Below, piece by piece: positions 17,085-24,671 of a stretch of 35,992 nt of DNA. Each line of letters starts with the position of its first letter. The stretch's first letter is position 1. The DNA is from Solirubrobacterales bacterium (lineage in GTDB: Bacteria > Actinomycetota > Thermoleophilia > Solirubrobacterales > Solirubrobacteraceae), in contig JAFAZZ010000179.1 of the NCBI GenBank assembly GCA_019239375.1, forward strand, positions 1 through 35,992. The letters run 5' to 3'. Under the pieces are notes generated by a model, which saw nothing but the letters and a program-made list of their open reading frames with translations, ran no database searches and had not been told where the DNA came from. A program made the translations under genes and the position numbers.

Positions 17085-18236
17085 ATGCGGATAGGAGTCC
17101 CCAAAGAGACCGCCGACGGCGAGCGGCGGGTGGCGCTCGTGCCCGAGGTGGCTGGGAAGCTGGTGGGCGCCGACGGCGGGACCGAGGTGGTGGTGGAGCG
17201 CGGCGCGGGCGCGGGCGCGCTGATCCCGGATGTCCAGTATGAGGAGGCCGGGGCGGGGATGGTCGATGACCCGGCCGGCCCGTATGAGGCGGACGTGGTG
17301 GTGAAGGTCGCCGCTCCGAGCGCCGAGGAGATCGGGCGTCTGCGCCCCGAGAGCGTGCTGATCGGGTTTCTGGCGCCGCTGACCGCGGGCGAGGCGGTTC
17401 AGGCGATCGCCCAGACCGGCGCGACCAGCTTCGCGATGGAGGCGATTCCGCGGATCAGCCGGGCTCAGTCGATGGACGCGCTGTCCTCGCAGGCGAATAT
17501 CGCGGGGTATCGGGCGGCGTTGATCGGCGCGCAGGAGCTTGGCCGGTTCTATCCGATGCTGATGACGGCGGCGGGAACGATCCGCCCGGCGGTCGTGCTG
17601 GTGCTGGGCGCCGGCGTGGCCGGCCTACAGGCGATCGCGACGGCCCGGCGGCTGGGGGCGGTGGTTCAGGGCTTCGACGTGCGGGCGGCGGTCAAGGAGC
17701 AGGTCGAGTCGCTCGGCGCGCACTTTTTGGAGTTCGATCTGGGTGGCGATCTGGAGGGCACGGGCGGGTATGCCAGGGAGCTCACGCCCGAGCAGCAGGG
17801 CCGACAGCAGGAGCTCATGGCCGAGGCGATCGGCAAGGTCGATGTCGTGATCAGCACTGCGGCCGTGCCGGGGCGCCGCGCGCCTGTTCTGGTCACCGAG
17901 GAGGCCGTCCGGAAGATGAAACCAGGGTCGGTGATCGTGGACTTGGCGGCCGAGACGGGCGGGAATTGCGAGCTGACCGAGGCGGGTCAGAGCGTGGTGC
18001 GCCACGACGTGAAGATCCTCGGACCGCTGAACGTGCCGTCCACGATGCCCGAGCATGCTTCACAGCTCTACGCGCGCAACATCCACTCGCTGCTGGATCT
18101 GATGATCAAGGAGGGCGAGTTGGAGCTGGACTTCGATGACGAGGTGATCGCCGGAGCGTGCATCACCCGCGAGGGAGAAATCGTCCACGAGGCCGCTCGG
18201 GCGGCCGCCCAGGCCGCTACAGCCACCAGTTCGTAA
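17085..18236 (+). CDS. pntAA: NAD(P) transhydrogenase subunit alpha part 1
   Basis: MRIGVPKETADGERRVALVPEVAGKL...ATSFAMEAIPRISRAQSMDALSSQANIAGY...VLVLGAGVAGLQAIATARRLGAVVQGFDVR. Confidence 0.96.
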   Translation: MRIGVPKETADGERRVALVPEVAGKLVGADGGTEVVVERGAGAGALIPDVQYEEAGAGMVDDPAGPYEADVVVKVAAPSAEEIGRLRPESVLIGFLAPLTAGEAVQAIAQTGATSFAMEAIPRISRAQSMDALSSQANIAGYRAALIGAQELGRFYPMLMTAAGTIRPAVVLVLGAGVAGLQAIATARRLGAVVQGFDVRAAVKEQVESLGAHFLEFDLGGDLEGTGGYARELTPEQQGRQQELMAEAIGKVDVVISTAAVPGRRAPVLVTEEAVRKMKPGSVIVDLAAETGGNCELTEAGQSVVRHDVKILGPLNVPSTMPEHASQLYARNIHSLLDLMIKEGELELDFDDEVIAGACITREGEIVHEAARAAAQAATATSS

Positions 18237-18247
18237 GGGGGTAGTCC

Positions 18248-18574
18248 GTGAGCACGATCACCGAGATCGCGATCCTCGTCCTGGCCGCGTTCGTCGGGTT
18301 CGAGGTGATCTCGAAGGTGCCCAACACGCTGCATACGCCGTTGATGTCCGGCACGAACGCGATTCACGGGATCGTGCTGCTGGGGGGGTTGTTGTTGATG
18401 CACGAGGCGCATGGGGTGCTGGAGCACGCGCTGCTGGTGATCGCGATCGCGTTCGGCACGATCAACATCGTGGGCGGGTTCTTGGTAACCGACCGGATGC
18501 TGGGGATGTTCAAGCGAAAGCCTGAGGTGCCTTCGGAGGAGGCCGGGGGCGAGCGGGAGATCGAGCGCCAGTGA
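18248..18574 (+). CDS. pntAB: NAD(P) transhydrogenase subunit alpha part 2 (membrane)
   Basis: AFVGFEVISKVPNTLHTPLMSGTNAIHGIVLLGGLLL, a typical PntAB; GTG start. Confidence 0.94.
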   Translation: MSTITEIAILVLAAFVGFEVISKVPNTLHTPLMSGTNAIHGIVLLGGLLLMHEAHGVLEHALLVIAIAFGTINIVGGFLVTDRMLGMFKRKPEVPSEEAGGEREIERQ

Positions 18575-20007
18575 GCGTCGCCACGATCTTCCTGCAGCGG
18601 ACGAACTTCATCGACGCCTGCTACATCGTCGCCTTCTCGCTCTTCATCTACGGGATGAGCGGGCTGACCGGCCCGCGCACGGCGGTGCGCGGCAACATGA
18701 TCGCCGCGGTCGGGATGGCGATCGCCATCATCGCCACGCTGCTGACGCCCCACGTGCTGTCTGGGTCGAGCACGCCGTGGCTGATCGCGCTGGGGCTCCT
18801 GATCGGGGTGGCGGTCGGGGTGCCGGCGGCGCGCAACGTGCGCATGACGGCGATGCCCCAGATGGTTGCGCTGTTCAACGGTGTGGGTGGCGGGGCGGTG
18901 GCGATCATCGCCTGGATCGAATACCGCCACCACTTCGCCTCGGGCGGGGGGGTGTGGATTGAGAAGTCGCAGATCCCGACGCTGTTCGCGGCGATAGTCG
19001 GGTCGATCTCCTTTTGGGGGTCGAACATCGCCTTCGGCAAGCTGCAGGAGATCCTCCCCGGGCGGCCGATCAAGCTGCCCGGGCAGACCGTCATCAACGC
19101 GGTGCTGTTCGTGATCTGCCTCGCGTCGGCGATCGTGCTGGCCGCGGGCACGCACTCGCAGGGGCTGTTCATCCTGGGGATCCTCCTCGCCGCGGCGATT
19201 CTGGGCAACATGGTGGTCCTGCCGATCGGTGGGGCCGACATGCCGGTCGTCATCTCCCTGTTGAACGCGTTCACCGGCCTATCGGCCGCCGCCGCCGGCA
19301 TCGCTTTGAACAACACCGCGATGATCGTGGCCGGAATGATCGTCGGCGCGTCCGGAACCATCCTGACCAACCTGATGGCTAAGGCGATGAACCGCTCGGT
19401 CCCGGCGATCGTGGCCGGCGGATTCGGGGGAGCCATCGCCGCGCCGGCCGGCGTTCCCGGCGCCGAGGACCGCGGTCCCATCCGTTCGACGAGTCCTCAG
19501 GATGTGGCCATCCAGCTGAGTTATGCCCGCCAGGTCGTGATCGCCCCGGGTTACGGGATGGCGGTCGCGCAGGCCCAGCACGCCGTGCGCGAGCTCGAGA
19601 AGGCGCTCGAGGCCAAGGGAGTCACGGTCAAGTTCGCCATCCACCCGGTTGCGGGACGGATGCCCGGTCACATGAACGTGCTCCTCGCCGAGGCCGACGT
19701 GCCCTACGACCTGCTGCGCGAGATGGACGAGATCAACCCCGAGTTCGGTCGCACCGACGTCACGCTGGTCATCGGCGCCAACGACGTGACCAACCCGGCG
19801 GCCAAAAACGAGCCCGGCTCGCCCATCTACGGCATGCCGATCCTCGAAGTCGACCAGTCCGGCTCGGTCATCGTCCTGAAACGATCGATGGCCTCCGGGT
19901 TCGCGGGCATCGACAACCCGCTGTTCTACGACCCCAAGACCGCGATGCTCTTCGGCGACGCCAAGCAATCGGTGAGCGACATCACGTCAGAGGTGCACGC
20001 GCTCTGA
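18571..20007 (+). CDS. pntB: NAD(P) transhydrogenase subunit beta
   Basis: FNGVGGGAVAIIAWIEY...PGYGMAVAQAQHAVRELEKALEAKGVTVKFAIHPVAGRMPGHMNVLLAEADVPYD...VIGANDVTNPAAKNEPGSPIYGMPIL; GTGA overlap with pntAB. Confidence 0.97.
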   Translation: MSVATIFLQRTNFIDACYIVAFSLFIYGMSGLTGPRTAVRGNMIAAVGMAIAIIATLLTPHVLSGSSTPWLIALGLLIGVAVGVPAARNVRMTAMPQMVALFNGVGGGAVAIIAWIEYRHHFASGGGVWIEKSQIPTLFAAIVGSISFWGSNIAFGKLQEILPGRPIKLPGQTVINAVLFVICLASAIVLAAGTHSQGLFILGILLAAAILGNMVVLPIGGADMPVVISLLNAFTGLSAAAAGIALNNTAMIVAGMIVGASGTILTNLMAKAMNRSVPAIVAGGFGGAIAAPAGVPGAEDRGPIRSTSPQDVAIQLSYARQVVIAPGYGMAVAQAQHAVRELEKALEAKGVTVKFAIHPVAGRMPGHMNVLLAEADVPYDLLREMDEINPEFGRTDVTLVIGANDVTNPAAKNEPGSPIYGMPILEVDQSGSVIVLKRSMASGFAGIDNPLFYDPKTAMLFGDAKQSVSDITSEVHAL

Positions 20008-20124
20008 CCGAACTCTGGTAGCCGAAGGCTGATGGATCCCGCACTCGGCGCCTGAGCCCGGTTCACCGACACGGCGCCCGCCTCGGCACTTTGTGATAGC
20101 TTCCCGACCGCCGAATCCCCGGCC

Positions 20125-20235
20125 AGCCACATCGGGGAGCGGAGGACCCAATTCGTTGGGGCGAGTCTCGCGGTGATCCGCGAGAAGCGCTCACCCCCAG
20201 GAGCGCTAGCCCGTCAGCTAACTCCGCAGGCCCAG
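20125..20235 (+). ncRNA. ydaO/yuaA-type c-di-AMP riboswitch
   Basis: gcggaggacccaattcgttggggcgagtctcgcgg...gagcgctagcccgtcagctaactccgcaggc: GGACCCA...TGGGGYGART and GCCCGTCAGCTAACYCCGYAGGC hallmarks; closing stem gcggag (20139-20144) / ctccgc (20222-20227). Confidence 0.88.
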
Positions 20236-20365
20236 GCGCCATGTGCAACGGCTCGCCCACGGAGGACTGTCCGTGTTCGGTTCCAGCAGCTTTCGTAGAT
20301 GGAGACAGCGCAAGGACGGCGCGCGAGGAGCGTGGGAGCAGGGAACGGTTGACCGTCGAGCTGAC

Positions 20366-21244
20366 ATGGGTCATGTCCGGGTGCTCGCCGCACTGTTCGG
20401 CCTGGCGCTGGTGGCGCCGGCGTCGAGTGCCCTCGCCGCTGCGCCCGCGTCGGGCGGCGCAGCGATGGTGAAGCCGCAGCCCACCCGTGGGATCGTCAGA
20501 GCGAGCACCTCCACCGCTGTGTTCACGCGCACGTTGCGCAAAGGAGAGTCGGGGGCGGACGTGAAAACGCTCCAGACCTGGCTGACCGACGTCGGTTACT
20601 CGGTTCCGTCGACCGGCTACTTTGGCTCGATGACCCGGGCCGCGGTGATCAGGTTCAAGACGGCAGAGAACCTGGTGCCGGCGAACGGGCTGGTGGGCAA
20701 CCGGGCCGCGGCGACGCTCTTGGCGGCGGTCAAGAACACCGCCCAGAGCTCGGGCGTGGTCGACGCCCCGGGTGCCTCGACGGCGGGTCCGAGCGGCTGG
20801 GTGTTCCCCCTCCAGCCGGTCGCGAAGGTCCTGCCCTCGCACGACTGGACGCTCGACCAGGGGATCGACATCGGGATGGTGAACAACCTCTGCGGGGCCG
20901 GCGCGGTCGAGGTGGCGATGACCTCCGGGACGATCGTGCAGGAAGGGATCGACGGGTTCGGGCCGGCCGCCCCGGTGCTCAAGGTGGCCAGCGGTCCCTA
21001 CGCCGGCCGGTACATCTACTACGGTCACGCCATGCCGGCGCTCGTGCCGGTCGGGACGCTCGTCACGGCCGGCCAGCCGATCGCCGATGTCGGCTGCGGC
21101 AGCGTGGGCATCTCGGACGCGCCCCACCTCGAGATCGGGATCAGCGACGTCGGTGGACCGCCCTGCTGTCCGGGCAGCCAGGAGACCTCGCCGGCGATGT
21201 ACGACATCGTGCTGAACCTGTTCCGCAAGGCCGGCGGCACCTAG
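20366..21244 (+). CDS. Secreted peptidoglycan-binding plus LytM/M23-like protein
   Basis: [24 protein letters not shown] signal peptide; [47 protein letters not shown] (PG_binding_1); GWVFPLQP...LDQGIDIGM...[28 protein letters not shown]...APHLEIGI (LytM fold). Confidence 0.87.
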   Translation: MGHVRVLAALFGLALVAPASSALAAAPASGGAAMVKPQPTRGIVRASTSTAVFTRTLRKGESGADVKTLQTWLTDVGYSVPSTGYFGSMTRAAVIRFKTAENLVPANGLVGNRAAATLLAAVKNTAQSSGVVDAPGASTAGPSGWVFPLQPVAKVLPSHDWTLDQGIDIGMVNNLCGAGAVEVAMTSGTIVQEGIDGFGPAAPVLKVASGPYAGRYIYYGHAMPALVPVGTLVTAGQPIADVGCGSVGISDAPHLEIGISDVGGPPCCPGSQETSPAMYDIVLNLFRKAGGT

Positions 21245-21288
21245 GGACGAGAGCAGTCTCAGGCCAACTCCGGGATACGCTCCGGGGG

Positions 21289-22272
21289 ATGGGCGATTCA
21301 GATCTGGTTCGGGCGCCGACGGTTTGTCTGCGCGCGGGCGGCAGAACGTTCGAGCTGGGGGACAGGCCCTGGCTGATGGGGATCGTCAACGCCAGCCCGG
21401 ACTCGTTCTCGGACGCCGGGCTGCATCGCACGCTCGAGGATCGCGTGACGCTGGCCGCGGAGCTGCTCGAGGCGGGGGCTGACGTGATCGACATCGGCGG
21501 AGAATCCGGCGTCACCGGCGTGCCCGCGGTGGCGGCAGAGGAGGAGATCGCGCGCGTGGTGCCGCTGATCGAACGGGTGGCCGGCAGCCTCGGCGCGCTG
21601 GTCTCGGTCGACACCTACAAGCCGCTCGTTGCTCGCGCGGCCGTCGAGGCGGGGGCGGCGGTCGTCAACGACGTGAGCGGCCTGCGCGATCCATCACTGG
21701 CCGATGTGTGCGCGCGCTCGGGTGCGGGACTCGTGCTCATGCACACGCGTGCGGCTCCCAAGGAGAAGCTGCTCGATCCGTCGCTCGACGGGCGGGTAGC
21801 CGATGACGTGGATCTCTTCCTGCGCGAGCGGATCGCGGTGGCCCTGGAGCGGGGGGTCGCGTTCGAGCAGCTGATCCTCGATCCGGGACCCGACTTTGGC
21901 AAGACCCCGGCGCAGACCGTCGAGGTGTTGCGCGCGCTGCCGGCGCTCCACGCGCTCGGGCGGCCGGTGCTGCTGGCCGTCTCGCGCAAGGACTTCGTCG
22001 GCGCGATCACCGGCCGTCCCCCGCGGGCCCGGACGGCCGGAACGCTGGCGGCGATCGGGCACGGGGTGGGCGCCGGGGCCCATATTCTGCGCGTTCACGA
22101 CGTGGCCGACGTGGCTGACTTCCTCGCGGTCCGCGCCGCGCTGGCGGGCGAGGCGCCGGTGGATCCGGCGCTGAGGCTAGCCGTGGAGCTGCGCCGTGAG
22201 CCGCCCCGCGCCGCGTCCCGCGACACGCGCGTCGCCGCGCACGGCGAGCTCGACGGCGCCGCACCTCGCTAG
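21289..22272 (+). CDS. folP: Dihydropteroate synthase
   Basis: LMGIVNASPDSFSDAG, DVIDIGGESG, VVNDVSGLRDP, LILDPGPDFGKT. Confidence 0.95.
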   Translation: MGDSDLVRAPTVCLRAGGRTFELGDRPWLMGIVNASPDSFSDAGLHRTLEDRVTLAAELLEAGADVIDIGGESGVTGVPAVAAEEEIARVVPLIERVAGSLGALVSVDTYKPLVARAAVEAGAAVVNDVSGLRDPSLADVCARSGAGLVLMHTRAAPKEKLLDPSLDGRVADDVDLFLRERIAVALERGVAFEQLILDPGPDFGKTPAQTVEVLRALPALHALGRPVLLAVSRKDFVGAITGRPPRARTAGTLAAIGHGVGAGAHILRVHDVADVADFLAVRAALAGEAPVDPALRLAVELRREPPRAASRDTRVAAHGELDGAAPR

Positions 22273-22346
22273 CCTGAGGGACCAATCGCCGGTCGCTGGC
22301 GCAACGCGACCGGAGCCCACCGATCAAACCCACGAGGAGGCACACC

Positions 22347-23687
22347 ATGTCGATCCTGGACCGCGACGCGCTCGCCGCCAGTCCCCTGGCCGACCTTCAC
22401 GCCCTGGCGTCCGAGCTCTCGATCGACGGCTATCGCCGCCTGCGCAAGGCTGAGCTGGTCGACGCGATCCTCACCCGCCAGGGGGGCGAGGCGACGGTCT
22501 CCGAGGAGGAAGAAGAAGCGGTTGGTCCGGCCGAAGAGGAGCGTCCAGCCGCCCGGCGCCGCCGCGGTCGCCGCGGCGGGCGGAGCCGCGGCGGCGTCCG
22601 CGAGGACACAGAGGAGACCATGGCCGCCGAAGAAGAGGGGGAGGCGCCCGCCGGACCAGCGCCCGAGGGCTTGGAGGAAATCGAGGAACAGGTAGAGCGG
22701 GCGGGCCGAGGTGAGCGCGGCCGGCGCGAGCCGGAGGTGCGCGATCCGGAGGTTCGGGACGAGCGCGAGCGAGGCGAGGACGAGGAGGAGATCGTCGAGG
22801 GCGAGGTGGAACTCCTGCCCAACGGCTCAGGGTTCCTTCGCGTCAACCCGCCCGAGTCCTCCGAGGACGACGTGTACGTCTCGGCCGCCCAAGTCAAGCG
22901 GTGTGAGCTGGTGCCGGGCGACAGGATCTCCGGCCCGCGCCGGTCGGCCCGCCGCTCCGAGCGGTTCGCTTCGCTCATCCGCATCGACACGATCAACGGC
23001 CAGCCGGCCGACGAGGTCGTCGACAGCACCCGCTTCGACGACCTGCCCGCCGCCTTCCCAAGCGAGCGATTCAAGCTGGGATCCGATGATCCGACGATCA
23101 AGGCGATCGAATGGCTCACGCCGTTCGGCTTGGGGTCGCGGGTCACCATTGCCGGCGCGGCACGCGCCGGCAAGACTGAGGCGCTGCGCCGCCTGGCCGC
23201 AACTCTCGCCGGCACGGAGGACTTCCACGTGTCGGTCGTTCTCGCCGGGGCGCGTCCCGAGGAGATCAGCGACTGGCAGGAGGGGCCGGTGGCACCGGCC
23301 GGCGCGGTCAGCTTCGCCGCCTCGGCCGACGCGCAGGCGCAGACGCTCGAGCGCGCGATCGATCAAGCCCGCCGGCTTGCCGCCCGCGGCTCGCACGAGG
23401 TCGTGCTGATCGACACACTCTCCGGGGTTCAGCCGCACGCCGCCCGGAAGCTGCTCGCCTCGGCTAAGAACATCGCCGGGGGCGGCTCGCTCACCGTGAT
23501 CGCCACCGCCTCGGAGCCGGTGGGCGGCGAAACGACCGTGATCGCACTCGATCCGCTGCTGGCCTCGACCGGCCGCTTCCCGGCGCTGGATCTGCTGCGC
23601 AGCTGGACGATTCGGCCCGAGCTGCTGGTCGGCGAGGCCGGCGCCGAGGCGATCGCGCGGGCGCGGATGGAGGCAATCGACGCCTAG
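22347..23687 (+). CDS. Transcription termination factor Rho-like protein, divergent
   Basis: Rho N-terminal helical domain, acidic/RG-rich insertion, RNA-binding domain (GEVELLPNGSGFLRVNPPESSEDDVYVSAAQVKRCELVPGDRISGPRR), P-loop GAARAGKTE, ARPEEISDWQ, Walker B-like VVLIDTL, KNIAGGGSLTVIATA. Confidence 0.85.
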   Translation: MSILDRDALAASPLADLHALASELSIDGYRRLRKAELVDAILTRQGGEATVSEEEEEAVGPAEEERPAARRRRGRRGGRSRGGVREDTEETMAAEEEGEAPAGPAPEGLEEIEEQVERAGRGERGRREPEVRDPEVRDERERGEDEEEIVEGEVELLPNGSGFLRVNPPESSEDDVYVSAAQVKRCELVPGDRISGPRRSARRSERFASLIRIDTINGQPADEVVDSTRFDDLPAAFPSERFKLGSDDPTIKAIEWLTPFGLGSRVTIAGAARAGKTEALRRLAATLAGTEDFHVSVVLAGARPEEISDWQEGPVAPAGAVSFAASADAQAQTLERAIDQARRLAARGSHEVVLIDTLSGVQPHAARKLLASAKNIAGGGSLTVIATASEPVGGETTVIALDPLLASTGRFPALDLLRSWTIRPELLVGEAGAEAIARARMEAIDA

Positions 23688-23696
23688 AGCCGTGGT

Positions 23697-24623
23697 TCAG
23701 TAGGCCGTGCAGCGGGTCCGGTGGCGCGGGACGGCCTTGTAGCGCGGCTCCTGGCCCCGGTGCCACAGGACGGCATCGATATCGGCCTCGCGGGCGCCGG
23801 CGCGCTGCGCGGCGAGGAGCGCCACCGTGTGCAGCGCGCAGCCCCGGATCTCGACCTCTTCGCGGGATCCGTGCTCGATCAGCTCGCCGGCGCCGATTCG
23901 CGCGAGGAGGCGGGCGTCGTAGGTGAGCAGGCCGTCGAGGCGCAGAACGTGCGGGACCAGGTTGTCGGCGAACATCGTCAGCCGATCGAGATCGCGGAAC
24001 GCCGCCACGCCGGCGCGTGCCAGATCGGCGGCGGCGATCTGGGCGCGCTTGAGGAACGGGAGCGCGAGTCGGTCGTAGCGCGAGGTGTCGGCGAAGCTGT
24101 CCCACGCGCTCAGGTGCTCCACGAGGGCGACGGCGGAGCTTCCGGCCCCATCGACGACGGCCGCGAAGCGCCCGCCATGCTCGGTGGTGACGCGCCGCCC
24201 TAGGTCATTCAGCGACCGAGCGAACAGGGCCATCAGCTCGTGCTTCGGATCCTGGTCCAGGGTTCTGGCGAGCGCAGCTTCGTCCAGCCCGGCCAGTGCC
24301 CGTGCCGACCACGGGCCGGACGTGACGAACCGGTCGTGAAGCGCACCGGCGATCGTGAAGTAGCCGGAGCGGCCTGAGCGCTTGCGCAGAGTGGGGAACC
24401 AGCCAGAGCCGAAGTTGATCGCATCGAGGGTCAACCAGAAAGCGGCGAGTTCCTCGCGCGTGCCTTCGGTCGGGTGAACCTCGGGGTCAGAGCCGCCGGG
24501 CGGCAGGTCGATCGGAAGCGTGGCCACATAGGCGGCGATGCGCTCGCGCTCGATGCGCACGTATTCGGCCCGCTCCGCCACGACCCCGCAGGCCGCTCTG
24601 AGCTCCTCCAGCACATCGGTCAC
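23697..24623 (-). CDS. Queuosine salvage protein (Qng1/DUF2419 family)
   Basis: LTLDAINFGSGWFPTL, FRDLDRLTMFADNLVPHVLRLDGLLTYDARLLARI, IEHGSREEVEIRGCALHTV, IDAVLWHRGQEP match DUF2419 motifs. Confidence 0.85.
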   Translation of the reverse strand: MTDVLEELRAACGVVAERAEYVRIERERIAAYVATLPIDLPPGGSDPEVHPTEGTREELAAFWLTLDAINFGSGWFPTLRKRSGRSGYFTIAGALHDRFVTSGPWSARALAGLDEAALARTLDQDPKHELMALFARSLNDLGRRVTTEHGGRFAAVVDGAGSSAVALVEHLSAWDSFADTSRYDRLALPFLKRAQIAAADLARAGVAAFRDLDRLTMFADNLVPHVLRLDGLLTYDARLLARIGAGELIEHGSREEVEIRGCALHTVALLAAQRAGAREADIDAVLWHRGQEPRYKAVPRHRTRCTAY

Positions 24624-24671
24624 CAGCGGAGAGTTTCAGACCACCGCCCTCGCTACCGTTGAACTTCATTC

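Noticed and set aside
20243-20365. Upstream start (20243) for the LytM-like protein
   Set aside because: That start directly abuts the riboswitch, and the added residues precede a clear signal peptide beginning at ATG 20366.
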